From Streptomyces celluloflavus (GTDB lineage Bacteria; Actinomycetota; Actinomycetes; Streptomycetales; Streptomycetaceae), in the NCBI GenBank assembly GCA_000720995.1, contig JOEL01000033.1, forward strand, positions 1 through 64,000: a stretch of 64,000 bases of DNA, read 5' to 3'. Positions within the stretch are counted from its first letter, which is position 1; each line of letters starts with the position of its first letter. Of the stretch, positions 51,572-59,570 are shown piece after piece. A program made the translations under genes and the position numbers. Below the pieces are notes generated by a model. The model ran no database searches and was not told the origin of the DNA. It saw nothing but the letters and a program-made list of their open reading frames with translations.

Positions 51572-52510
51572 ATGGACAACCTTCCGGTCATCGTTGCAGT
51601 GGACGGGTCCGCGGACAGCGAGCGGGCGTTGCACTGGGCCGCGGAGGCCGCCCGGCTGCGGTCCGCGCCGATGCAGGTGGTGCATGTCTGGCCGTACGTC
51701 ACGTCGGCGCGGGCCGCGGCGGCCGAGGCGGGGACCGGCGATCCGGTGCTGGACGAACTGCGGGCGAAGCTGGCGGCCGAGGCGGTGGAGCTGCCGGAGA
51801 CCGAGTTCCGCAGCCTCAGCGGGCTGAGCGACACCCAGTTGCCCGCGCTCGGCGCCGAAGGGCAGCTGCTCGTACTGGGCTCCCGCGGCCGCGGCGGCTT
51901 CGCCAGTCTGCTGCTCGGCTCCAACGGCATGGCCTGTGCCGCCCAGGCCGGCTGCCCGGTCGTGGTCGTCCCGCGCCCGGACCGCGGCGGTACCGAGCGC
52001 GGTGCGGACGGCGAGGCGGTGCGCCCGGCCGTCCGGCAGGTCACGCTCGGCGTGGACGCGTCCTCGGACGAGCCCGGCGCGATCGGCTTCGCGTTCGCCG
52101 AGGCGAGCCGCCGGGGCGCTCGGCTCAAGGTCGTCTCCGGCTACTCCTGGCCGATGGTGACGCCGCCCGCCTTCGAATACGTCGCGGTCTACGAGGCGTC
52201 GCAGCAGGAGTACGAGGACGCGCTCGGCAAGCAGCTGGCGGACGAGCTCGCACCGCACCGCACGCGGCATCCGGAGGTCGAGGTCGAGGTCGAGCTGCGC
52301 AACGCCGACGCCGCCGGCCAGTTGGTGGAGGCGTCCAGGACGAGCGATCTGGTCGTGGTCGCGCGGCACCGCCGCCGGCTGCCGGTCGGCCCGCGCCTCG
52401 GCTCGGTGGCGCACGCCGTCCTGCTGCACGCGGTCTGCCCGATCGCCGTGGTGCCCGAGGGCACGGGGACGGGCGGCAACGAGCGGGGCGCCGGGAGCGA
52501 CGCCGGCTGA
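51572..52510 (+). CDS. Tandem-domain universal stress protein
   Basis: This is a 312-residue protein with two UspA domains. The first starts PVIVAVDGSADSERALHWAA and has the ATP loop VLGSRGRGGFASLLLGSNG (G-2x-G-9x-G-N form). The second starts RQVTLGVDASSDEPGAIGFA, and its loop VVARHRRRLPVGPRLGSVAH has lost the Gly motif, so only the first half may bind ATP. The ATG at 51572 has GGAGG 6 nt upstream and is preferred over one at 51560. The DosR-like box upstream suggests hypoxia, nitric-oxide or stationary-phase control. Confidence 0.93.
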   Translation: MDNLPVIVAVDGSADSERALHWAAEAARLRSAPMQVVHVWPYVTSARAAAAEAGTGDPVLDELRAKLAAEAVELPETEFRSLSGLSDTQLPALGAEGQLLVLGSRGRGGFASLLLGSNGMACAAQAGCPVVVVPRPDRGGTERGADGEAVRPAVRQVTLGVDASSDEPGAIGFAFAEASRRGARLKVVSGYSWPMVTPPAFEYVAVYEASQQEYEDALGKQLADELAPHRTRHPEVEVEVELRNADAAGQLVEASRTSDLVVVARHRRRLPVGPRLGSVAHAVLLHAVCPIAVVPEGTGTGGNERGAGSDAG

Positions 52511-52547
52511 GGAGCGGCGCCCCCGTACCCCCCCCGACGCCCCCGCG

Positions 52548-53171
52548 TCACTCGATGCCGAACGCTCCCGCGTAGCGCACCGTGCCGCGCGGGGGCGTCG
52601 AGCCGTCCAGGGACAGGGCCAGGAACGCCTCGTCCGGCCAGGGCTGCGGCGGCAGGATGCCGAACCGGGGGGTGGCCGGTTCGAAGCCGAACCGCGGGTA
52701 GTACGCCGGATGGCCGAGCACGACGGCGGTCCGCTCGCCGGCTGCCCGCGCCGCCGCCAGCAGCGCCCGGATCACCGCACCGCCCGCACCCCGCTTCTGG
52801 TACTCGGGCAGCACCGCACACGGGGCGAGCGCGACGGCGGGTACGTCGTCGATATGGCAGCGCGTCAGCAGGGCGTGCGCGGCCACGGTGCCGTCCGGCG
52901 CGGTGGCGACGTACGACAGTCCGGGTAGCCAGGCCGCCGGGTCCCGGCGCAGCGCGTCGACGAGATCCGCCTCGTCGGCCGACTCGAAGACGGCGAGATT
53001 GACCCGGCGGACGGCCGGGATGTCCTCGGCCGCCTCGGGACGGGGCTGCCAGGCGCCGACCCCGGCCGTCGGGTCGCCGAGGCCGCCCGGCGCGCTCTGA
53101 TTGCTCTGTTCGCGCGGGTTGGCCGGGTTGCTCGGGTCGGTCGGGCCGGGGGCGTCGCTCGTATCGCTCAT
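52548..53171 (-). CDS. GNAT-family N-acetyltransferase
   Basis: This is a 207-residue protein. After a 45-residue Asn/Pro/Ser-rich leader, the GNAT fold covers EDIPAVRRVNLAVFESADEA, then APCAVLPEYQKRGAGGAVIR with the acetyl-CoA pyrophosphate loop QKRGAGG, then HPAYYPRFGFEPA. The last blocks match the YhbS/EttA-type acetyltransferase subgroup, whose substrates are unknown. I favour ATG 53171, with AAGGG 9 nt upstream; 53180 and 53189 are also possible. It ends convergent with the USP gene. Confidence 0.9.
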   Translation of the reverse strand: MSDTSDAPGPTDPSNPANPREQSNQSAPGGLGDPTAGVGAWQPRPEAAEDIPAVRRVNLAVFESADEADLVDALRRDPAAWLPGLSYVATAPDGTVAAHALLTRCHIDDVPAVALAPCAVLPEYQKRGAGGAVIRALLAAARAAGERTAVVLGHPAYYPRFGFEPATPRFGILPPQPWPDEAFLALSLDGSTPPRGTVRYAGAFGIE

Positions 53172-53228
53172 CTCGTTCATCCCTTGCATCGTCGCATCGG
53201 GGTCTGACAACTCGCCACGCGATTCTCC

Positions 53229-53308
53229 GGCTGACGGCTGACGGCTGACGGCTGACGACGTACGGACGACCGGCGGTGTACGGACGACCGACGACGTACG
53301 GACGACCG
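53229..53308. repeat. Two adjacent tandem arrays: 4 x 7 bp and 3 x 18 bp
   Basis: GGCTGAC is repeated four times exactly at 53229-53256. Directly after, GTACGGACGACCG recurs at 53260-53272, 53278-53290 and 53296-53308, an 18-bp period. The block lies in the spacer between the acetyltransferase (start 53171) and the DedA gene (end 53408). Such arrays vary between strains by slippage. Confidence 0.85.
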
Positions 53309-53407
53309 GCAGCGAACGCGACGACCGTCGGCAGCAGAGCTGCCGCCAGACGGCGGAGAAAGCTGCCACGGCCCTGCGCCACGAAGACCTGCCGCGGCTC
53401 CGCGCGG

Positions 53408-54064
53408 TCAGTGGGCGGCGTGGCGGTCCGGGCGGCGCATCAGGAAGACCGCCGCGGAGCCGGCGGCGAAGAGGGCGAAGACCGAGAGGGCGGTGCTCAC
53501 CCAGGAGGAGCCGAGCCACTGGCCGCCGAAGTAGCCGAGGCTCACGCTGTAGGCGGCCCAGGTGATGCCGGCCAGCGCGGACCACGGGAGGAACTCGCGC
53601 ACCGTACGGTGCGCGACACCGGCGCCCAGGCTGACCACCGAGCGCCCCGCGGGTGCGAAGCGGGCCAGTACGACGATGCCGCCGCCCCCTCGGGTGAGTG
53701 CCGTGCCAAGGCGCTGCTGTGCCGCGGTGAGGCGGCGGGAGCGGCCGATGGCCCGGTCGAAGCGGTCGCCGCCGCGCCAGGCCAGCCGGTAGGCGACCAT
53801 GTCGCCGAGCACCGAGGCGGTGGCCGCGCACAGCACCAGGGAGAACATCTCCGCGAGATCGGCGCCGCCGTGTACGGACGTGCCGGCGCCTCCCACGGCA
53901 CCGACCGCACCGGCGGCCGTACCCGTACCGGCCGCCGCGGTGGCCGCGGTGATCACGAGCACGCCGCTCGGCAGGATCGGGACGAATACGTCGAGAACGA
54001 TCGAGAGGCTGACGACTACATAGACCCAAGGAGTGCCACTAAGAGCCCCCAGGTTTTCCCACAA
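53408..54064 (-). CDS. DedA-family membrane protein
   Basis: This is a 218-residue DedA/VTT protein. VSLSIVLDVFVPILPSGVLVI carries the conserved acidic-Pro segment (D-x-x-x-P-x-x-P). RFAPAGRSVVSLGAGVAHRT is the Arg-rich second motif. A 25-residue Gly/Ala/Val loop near residue 45-68 is unusual. It differs clearly from the DedA at 24875. Lipid-carrier flipping at the membrane is the family role. The start is ATG 54064. Confidence 0.88.
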   Translation of the reverse strand: MWENLGALSGTPWVYVVVSLSIVLDVFVPILPSGVLVITAATAAAGTGTAAGAVGAVGGAGTSVHGGADLAEMFSLVLCAATASVLGDMVAYRLAWRGGDRFDRAIGRSRRLTAAQQRLGTALTRGGGGIVVLARFAPAGRSVVSLGAGVAHRTVREFLPWSALAGITWAAYSVSLGYFGGQWLGSSWVSTALSVFALFAAGSAAVFLMRRPDRHAAH

Positions 54065-54446
54065 CGTCCCACTCCAGGTCCGAACCCCGCCGCGACGTCG
54101 CTTGGGGCGGCAGGGGCGGCTCTACAGCCATACAGCGTACGCCGGGGTTTGTGGGCGGTATGTCCTGGGGTGGCAGGTGTAGTGCGCATCACGGCCCCTT
54201 GGGCGGTCACCGAGCCACTCGGCGGACGGGTATCCTCCCCGCTCCCTGCTCGCCCATCTCCGTCTCGCCTTCCCCCTCTTCCCTTCACCCTCACTGCTCC
54301 CTCTCACCCCTTCCGCACCAGATCCGTCACCTTTCGTCCTTCGCTTGTCACCCGTCTGCGCGGTGCGGTGTGCCGGGCGAGCGGGAACGGTATGGGCGGC
54401 ATGGTCGGAGGCGCCGCGCGAGGCGGCCAGGGACGGAGGACGGTCG

Positions 54447-55139
54447 ATGGTGGCAGGACGGACAGCGATGCGGACAGTGGGGCCGGCAGCGGGAACGTTC
54501 GCCACCGCGCTGGCGATGGCGGCGGTGACAGCGGTGACGGCCGTACCCGCGGCGGCGGCCGTGCCCACGGTGGGGGCTGTGCCGGGGAATGCCGCCCCCG
54601 CGGCCGTGCGGAGCGACGACGGCCGGTCGCTCTGGTTCTTCGTGCGCGGCCGCTTCGCGCCGCCCGGCGCGTTCGTCCGGCCCGACGCCGTCACGTACAA
54701 CCGGGAGCTGGTGCCCGCGGGGGCGCGGATCACGGTCTCCGAGTTCGCTGCGGGGCGGTCGACGCTGGTGGGAATGAAGGTGGCCGGGCTGCGACCGGAG
54801 CACACCTACGGCGCGCATGTGCACACGAAACCCTGCGGTGCGCAGCCCGCGGACTCGGGGCCGCACTACCAGGACCGCAAGGATCCGCATCAGCCGTCCA
54901 CCGACCCGGCCTATGCCAACGCGGCGAACGAGGTGTGGCTGGACTTCACCACGGACGGTGCGGGGGCCGGCGCCGCGCTGTCCCGGCAGCACTGGCGGTT
55001 CCGGCCGGGCGAGGCGCGGTCCGTCGTCATCCACGAGCACCGGACCGCCACGGGGCCCGGCGAGGCGGGCACCGCGGGCGACCGGCTCGCCTGCTTCACG
55101 GTGCCGTTCGAACAGCGCCGTGAAGCGGACGGGCGCTGA
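54447..55139 (+). CDS. Secreted superoxide-dismutase-like (Cu/Zn family) protein
   Basis: This is a 230-residue exported protein; residues 1-40 are a signal peptide rich in Ala/Val. The mature domain has EHTYGAHVHTKPCGAQPADS, GPHYQDRKDPHQPSTDPAYA and ANEVWLDFTTDGAG, then RSVVIHEHRT and GDRLACFTVPF. The HVH, GPHYQ and IHEH histidines and two Cys match the SodC metal and disulphide layout. Loops are diverged, so real dismutase activity is not assured; SodC-like proteins of this type are common in Streptomyces. The ATG follows GGAGGA at 6 nt. Confidence 0.85.
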   Translation: MVAGRTAMRTVGPAAGTFATALAMAAVTAVTAVPAAAAVPTVGAVPGNAAPAAVRSDDGRSLWFFVRGRFAPPGAFVRPDAVTYNRELVPAGARITVSEFAAGRSTLVGMKVAGLRPEHTYGAHVHTKPCGAQPADSGPHYQDRKDPHQPSTDPAYANAANEVWLDFTTDGAGAGAALSRQHWRFRPGEARSVVIHEHRTATGPGEAGTAGDRLACFTVPFEQRREADGR

Positions 55140-55160
55140 CGGCGGGCCGCCGCGGATACG

Positions 55161-55204
55161 CCCGCACGGCCCGTACGGCGAGTGCGCCGTACGGGCCGTG
55201 CGGG
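55161..55204. terminator. Bidirectional terminator, 19-bp perfect stem
   Basis: 55161-55179 pairs perfectly with 55186-55204 around a 6-nt loop (GAGTGC). It lies between the convergent SOD-like and DoxX genes and can stop both. Confidence 0.9.
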
Positions 55205-55248
55205 TGAGGGAAGGCGAGGTGTGGCGCGACTGCCCCCGCGTCGGGGTG

Positions 55249-55728
55249 TCAGGCCGCCGTCGGCTGGCGGCTGTCGACGGCCGTCCGCTCCGGCTCGCGC
55301 TGCCGCCCGCCGAAGAAGAGGCCGTCCAGCGACCAGGCGCCGGGGCCGATGAAGACGATCAGCAGGAAGGCCCAGCAGAACATCACGGACGCCTCACCGC
55401 CGTTCTGGATCGGCCACAGCGCGGTGCCCTGGTGGCTGGAGAAGTACGCGTACGCCATCGACCCGGAGCTGAGGAACGCCGCCGCCCGGGTGCCGAGGCC
55501 GAACATGACGAGGATGCCGCCGACGAGCTGGATGACGGCGGCGTACCAGCCCGGCCAGGTGCCCGCCGGGGCGGTGGAGCCGGTGCCCATGGCGCCGCCG
55601 AGAACGCCGAAGAGCGAGGACGCGCCGTGGCAGGCGAAGAGCAGGCCGACGACGATGCGGAAGAGTGCGAGCGCGTGCGGGGCGGCTTTCCCGGTGAGCT
55701 GGGCGCCGGGCGTCAAAGGAGCGGGCAT
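55249..55728 (-). CDS. DoxX-family membrane protein with an iron-box promoter
   Basis: This is a 159-residue protein with four membrane segments: ALFRIVVGLLFACHGASSLF with the DoxX HG motif, then AAVIQLVGGILVMFGLGTRA, then SSGSMAYAYFSSHQ, and ASVMFCWAFLLIVFIGPGAW. The soluble C-tail is short and charged. An iron-box-like element lies between its -35 and -10 (55778-55807), so expression should rise when iron is low. A redox or electron-transfer role is assumed for the family. The start is ATG 55728. It is the only gene of its unit. Confidence 0.9.
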   Translation of the reverse strand: MPAPLTPGAQLTGKAAPHALALFRIVVGLLFACHGASSLFGVLGGAMGTGSTAPAGTWPGWYAAVIQLVGGILVMFGLGTRAAAFLSSGSMAYAYFSSHQGTALWPIQNGGEASVMFCWAFLLIVFIGPGAWSLDGLFFGGRQREPERTAVDSRQPTAA

Positions 55729-55776
55729 GCGGGGGACTCCTACGGTTTCTGGGGAGGACGGGAACCGCTGGAGTCC

Positions 55777-55807
55777 AAGGTTAGGTGAGCCTAATATGTA
55801 CTTGCAA
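55777..55807 (-). promoter_or_regulatory. Promoter with iron-box-like (DmdR/IdeR) operator for the DoxX gene
   Basis: On the minus strand TTGCAA (55802-55807) and TAACCT (55778-55783) are 18 bp apart. Between and overlapping the -10 is TTAGGCTCACCTAA (55781-55794), with 5-bp perfect arms. It matches the inner part of the 19-bp actinobacterial iron box TWAGGTWAGSCTWACCTWA. The outer half on one side is degenerate. Repression by Fe-DmdR would be direct. Confidence 0.65.
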
Positions 55808-55995
55808 GTTCAATCGTTGGCCATTTCGTGCCGTCCACCCGAACAGAGCACCGTCCGCGGTGCCGCCCGCTGCCCGTCGCCCGCCGCCCGGATGGTCCCG
55901 GCCGGCGGGCGCGCCGGATCGAATCGCCGGGGAGCGGGGCCGGCCCGCCCGGGTCCGGTCCGTCCGAGGCGCGGCCGTACGGGACGGCCGGCCGC

Positions 55996-56640
55996 TCAGC
56001 AGGCGTCGAGGATCTTCTTCAGCGCCGACTTCTCCGCGGAGTCCGCGGTCAGGTCGTAGACATGCTTGACCCACACCCACATCCGGGCGTACTCGCAGTG
56101 GTACGAGGTCTTCGGCGGCAGCCACTTCGCCGGGTCCTTGTCGCCCTTGGCCCGGTTGACGCTGTTGGTGACGGCGATCAGCTGGGCGTGCGTCAGGTCG
56201 TTGGCGAACTCCCGGCGGTGCGCGGTGGTCCACTTCGAGGCGCCGGACTTCCACGCCTCCGAGAGCGGCACGACGTGGTCGATGTCCAGCTTCGATGCCG
56301 AGGTCCAGGTCGCACCGTCGTAGGCCGAGACCCAGGTGCCGCTCACCGCCTTGCAGTCGTCGTCCGTCTGCACATCGGTGCCGTCGCGCTGGAGCACCAC
56401 CTCGCGGGTGTTGCAGTTGTCCCCCTGGTCGATCCAGTGCGGGAACTTGTCGCGGCTGTAGCCGTCGCCCGAGCCCTCGGGCTGCTCCGTGATCTCGGCG
56501 AGGTAGGTCCGGGCGGTGGCCGCGGACGGCGGGCTGGGCGGCGCCGCCTGGGCGGTCTGGCCGTTCAGCACCAGGGTGCCGATCAGGGCCACGGACGAAC
56601 CCGCGGCGACCAGGACTCGACGCGCGTAGAGCCTTGCCAT
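55996..56640 (-). CDS. Secreted HNH-family nuclease
   Basis: This is a 214-residue exported protein; residues 1-31 are a signal peptide ending NGQTAQAA. The DUF1524/GmrSD-C-like HNH core is KLDIDHVVPLSEAW (catalytic DH), FANDLTHAQLIAVTNSVNRA and KGDKDPAKWLPP. Cys pairs (NCNTRE, DDCKAV, YHCEY, final Cys) suggest disulphides. It is probably an extracellular DNase or scavenging nuclease. The ATG at 56640 has AAGGGAG upstream at 6 nt. Confidence 0.93.
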   Translation of the reverse strand: MARLYARRVLVAAGSSVALIGTLVLNGQTAQAAPPSPPSAATARTYLAEITEQPEGSGDGYSRDKFPHWIDQGDNCNTREVVLQRDGTDVQTDDDCKAVSGTWVSAYDGATWTSASKLDIDHVVPLSEAWKSGASKWTTAHRREFANDLTHAQLIAVTNSVNRAKGDKDPAKWLPPKTSYHCEYARMWVWVKHVYDLTADSAEKSALKKILDAC

Positions 56641-56840
56641 CGAAACTCCCTTGAAGTGGGGGGAAGCTGACGTGCGGTGGGAACCCATGCTGGCGATATG
56701 GGGTTGCCGGTGGATGGGCACCAGGTAACAGAGTGGCGACATGCTCACGTCAGTTCAAGGGGCTGACGTGGTGCCATGTGTGTGTCGGAGCACTTCGGTT
56801 GGGGCGCTCCCGCGCGCACGCCCCCCTTTAGAGTGAGTGG

Positions 56841-57599
56841 GTGCTGCTGCCGGTCAACGCCACCCTCGGAGTCGTCCTCGCCGTCCTGCTGGTCGTCGCC
56901 GTGGCCGTCGCGGCCGTGGCGCGGCTGGGCCATGCCCGTGCCATCGCGCTCGCCGGACTGCGCGCGGCCGCCCAGTTGGCCGCCGTCTCCTACCTCATCG
57001 GCTGGGTCGTCGGCGCGCTCCCCTGGCTGCTGTGCTTCCTCGTGCTGATGTTCGCGGTGGCGGTGCGTACCGCGGGCCGCCGGATCACCCGGAACCACAC
57101 CTGGTGGTGGACCGCCGTGCCGATCGCCGTCGCTGTCGTCCCGGTCGTCGGCGCCCTGCTGCTGACCGGTCTCGTCCCGCCGCGCGGCATCAGCCTGGTC
57201 CCCGTCGTCGGCATCCTCATCGGCGGCGCGCTGACCGCCACCGTGCTGGGCGGGCGGCGCTCACTGGACGAACTGGAGGCCCGGCGCGGGGAGGTGGAGG
57301 CGGGTCTCGCGCTCGGACTGCTGGACCGTGAGGCGCGGATGGAGGTCGCCCGCCCGGCCGCCTCGGACGCGCTGCTGCCGGGGCTCGACCAGACCCGGAC
57401 GGTGGGGCTGGTCACCCTCCCCGGCGCGTTCGTCGGGATGCTGCTGGGCGGCGCCTCGCCCGTACAGGCCGGTGCGGTGCAGCTGTTCGTGCTGGTCGCC
57501 CTGCTGGCGGTACAGGCGGCGGCGTGCGCCGTGGTATTGGAGCTGGTCGCGCGCGGACGGATCCACCGCGTACCCTTGGTGGCAGCAGAAGGTAAGTAG
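56841..57599 (+). CDS. UPF0014-family ABC-type permease (FetB/YbbM-like)
   Basis: This is a 252-residue membrane protein with about six to seven segments. Family blocks are RAIALAGLRAAAQLAAVSYL and GGALTATVLGGRRSLDELEA, then DREARMEVARPAASDALLPG with the long cytoplasmic helix, then VTLPGAFVGMLLGGASPVQA. E. coli FetB pairs with ATPase FetA in iron export, but no ATPase gene is adjacent here. The start is GTG 56841, with a weak site. Its stop TAG lies inside the possible structured leader of the next gene. Confidence 0.85.
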   Translation: MLLPVNATLGVVLAVLLVVAVAVAAVARLGHARAIALAGLRAAAQLAAVSYLIGWVVGALPWLLCFLVLMFAVAVRTAGRRITRNHTWWWTAVPIAVAVVPVVGALLLTGLVPPRGISLVPVVGILIGGALTATVLGGRRSLDELEARRGEVEAGLALGLLDREARMEVARPAASDALLPGLDQTRTVGLVTLPGAFVGMLLGGASPVQAGAVQLFVLVALLAVQAAACAVVLELVARGRIHRVPLVAAEGK

Positions 57600-57760
57600 C
57601 TCTTCGCCGGACCGTCGGCATCATGCCGGCCGTCGCCCGACCACCACTTCGGTGGAGCGCGTGCCACGCGTCGAGGCGTACGCGGTCGGCCGGCGCCCGG
57701 AGGCCCGACACCGCGTTTCACGCGTGCGGGCCGGCGAGACCCCCGGCCGCGGTGCCGAAG
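57588..57760 (+). promoter_or_regulatory. Structured leader of the GDT1 gene, possible yybP-ykoY-like Mn riboswitch
   Basis: The 213-bp gap before the UPF0016 gene can form several hairpins: GTCGGC/GCCGGC around 57615, the UUCG-capped CCAC-TTCG-GTGG (57642-57653), and GGCCGG/CCGGCC around CGAGACC. The words AAGTAGC near the start and GCGAGACC near the end recall conserved loops of yybP-ykoY Mn2+ riboswitches, which commonly precede this transporter family. The outer P1 stem is not convincing. This is a hypothesis based on context and short words. Confidence 0.3.
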
Positions 57761-57812
57761 CGAACCCTTCCGTTCCTCGGTGCGGCCCGATCGATCGAGG
57801 TATTCAGCCCCC

Positions 57813-58394
57813 GTGTTCAGCCTTACCGTCGCAGCCGTCGTCTTCGGCGTCGTCTTCCTCGCCGAACTGCCGGACAAGACCGCCCTCGCCGGTCTGCTGC
57901 TCGGTACCCGCTACCGCGCGTCTTACGTCTTCGCCGGCGTCGCCGCGGCCTTCCTGGTCCATGTCGTGCTCGCCGTCGCGGCGGGCAGTGTGCTGACCCT
58001 GCTCCCGCACCGGCTCGTCCAGGCGGTGGTCGGGGTGCTCTTCCTGGCGGGTGCGGCCGTCCTGCTCTTCCGGAAGGGTGACGGCGAGGAAGAGGTGAGG
58101 AAGCCCGCCGACCAGAGCTTCTGGAAGGTCTCCGGGGCGGGCTTCATGATGATCCTGGTCGCCGAGTTCGGCGATCTGACCCAGATCATGACCGCGAACC
58201 TCGCCGCCCGTTACGACGACCCGCTCTCCGTCGGCGTCGGTGCCGTCCTGGCCCTGTGGGCCGTGGCGGGCCTGGGCATCCTGGGCGGCCGCGCACTGAT
58301 GAGGCGCGTACCACTCAAGCTGATCACCAGGATCGCGGCCTGCGTCATGATCGTGCTGGCGGGCTTCAGCCTGTACGAGGCGATCACCGGCTGA
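57813..58394 (+). CDS. TMEM165/GDT1 (UPF0016) family cation transporter
   Basis: This is a 193-residue membrane protein with six segments in two repeats. Each repeat carries the E-x-G-D-(K/R)-(T/S)-type motif: AELPDKTALAGLLLG (first, with Pro for Gly) and AEFGDLTQIMTANLAARYDD (second). Bacterial members export Mn2+ or exchange Ca2+/Mn2+ for H+. The GTG at 57813 gives the conserved first helix (FSLTVAAVVFGVVFLAEL). Ribosome-binding sequence GAGG is rather far (13 nt). A structured leader precedes it. It converges with the HAD gene across 36 bp. Confidence 0.9.
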   Translation: MFSLTVAAVVFGVVFLAELPDKTALAGLLLGTRYRASYVFAGVAAAFLVHVVLAVAAGSVLTLLPHRLVQAVVGVLFLAGAAVLLFRKGDGEEEVRKPADQSFWKVSGAGFMMILVAEFGDLTQIMTANLAARYDDPLSVGVGAVLALWAVAGLGILGGRALMRRVPLKLITRIAACVMIVLAGFSLYEAITG

Positions 58395-58430
58395 CGGGCG
58401 GTCGCCTGACGGGCAGGCGTACCTCGTCCG

Positions 58431-59093
58431 TCAGACGGTGATGTGCAGCGCGATGATGCCGTCGGGCAGTGCCTCGACCCGGATCCGGGTGAGGTCGCGT
58501 ACGTGCGCGGTGGGCGCGAACTCCGCGGCGCGGTCGCCGACCCCGACGACGCGCATCCCCGCGGCCCGGCCGGCCGCGATGCCCGCCTCGGAGTCCTCGA
58601 AGACGATGCAGTCCTCGGGGGTGTGGCCCAGCTCGGCGGCGCCCTTGAGGAAGCCCTCCGGGTCGGGCTTGCTGGCGCTCACGCTCTCCGCCGTGATCCG
58701 TACGGACGGCATGGCCAGCCCGGCCGCGGCCATCCGCACGTCGGACAGGGCGATATCGGCGGAAGTCACCAGGGCGTGCGGGAGCGCGGCGATGGCGTCC
58801 ATGAAGGCGGGCGCGCCGGGGACCGGCACCACACCGTCCGTGTCGGCGGTCTCCTGCTCCAGCATCCGGCGGTTGTCCGCCATGTTGAGCTCCATCGGGC
58901 GGTCGGGGAGCAGTGCGGCCATGGTGGCCCAGCCCTGCCGTCCGTGGACGACCCGCAGGACCTCGTCCGCCGGCAGCCCCTGCTCGTCCGCCCAGCGGCG
59001 CCAGCAGCGCTCGACGACGGCCTCGGAGTTCACGATCGTGCTGTCCATGTCCAGCAGCAGTGCGCGGGCGGTGAGCGTGGTGGTGGCCGTCAT
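58431..59093 (-). CDS. HAD-superfamily phosphatase (sugar-phosphatase type, subfamily IA)
   Basis: This is a 220-residue enzyme. Motif I LLLDMDSTIVNSE has the nucleophile Asp and second Asp two residues on. The helical cap follows (VERCWRRWADEQGL). Motif II is ALVTSADI, motif III Lys is in SASKPDPEGFLKGA, and motif IV is CIVFEDSEAGIAAGRAAGM. It resembles glycerol-3-phosphate / 2-deoxyglucose-6-phosphate phosphatases (YfbT, DOG2 group). The ATG at 59093 has AGGAG 8 nt upstream. A terminator-like hairpin sits in its leader (59138-59197). Confidence 0.92.
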   Translation of the reverse strand: MTATTTLTARALLLDMDSTIVNSEAVVERCWRRWADEQGLPADEVLRVVHGRQGWATMAALLPDRPMELNMADNRRMLEQETADTDGVVPVPGAPAFMDAIAALPHALVTSADIALSDVRMAAAGLAMPSVRITAESVSASKPDPEGFLKGAAELGHTPEDCIVFEDSEAGIAAGRAAGMRVVGVGDRAAEFAPTAHVRDLTRIRVEALPDGIIALHITV

Positions 59094-59137
59094 CGGCGGG
59101 CTCCTGGGCGCTACGAGCAGAAAGTGACGTGGGGCGA

Positions 59138-59197
59138 GCAAAAAGAAACAAGTGGCCCCGCCCGCCGGTCAGGGAGTACGGGCGGAACCACTTTGTT
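59138..59197 (-). terminator. Intrinsic terminator with T-tract in the leader of the HAD gene
   Basis: Read on the minus strand, AACAAAGTGG pairs with CCACTTGTT (one bulge), and CCGCCCG with CGGGCGG inside. The hairpin is followed by TTTCTTTTTG, a rare U-rich tail for this G/C-rich genome. It ends 45 bp upstream of the HAD start. No minus-strand gene lies upstream before 61649, so it is either an attenuator in a long leader or stops antisense transcription from the MFS gene. The rest of 59094-59570 holds no gene. Confidence 0.7.
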
Positions 59198-59570
59198 CCT
59201 ACACGATACAAAAAGGTGAGGGGTGCCGACAACCGGGTACGTTTCGGCGGCCGGCGACAGGGCCCGACGGGCGGCGGACGGGTGAGGCGGTACGGCGGCC
59301 GAGAGGGCGTCCGAACGGGCCGTCCGGCCTTCAGGCACTGCCCCGCCGCGTCCGGCACGGGCACCCGCGACACCCGCACGGGCACCCCGCGACGTCCGGT
59401 GGCCGTCCCCGCCGCACGGATGTCCGGCGGGCGATGCGGGCCCGCGGCACCTCTCGGCGGGCCGTTTCCGGCGGAAACATTCAGGATGGAAGGAAAACCT
59501 CGAAGGGCGGGCCGGCACCCGCCGGTGCTCCGGCACGGCGTCCGGCCGCCCGGAAGAGAGGGAGACGCAC

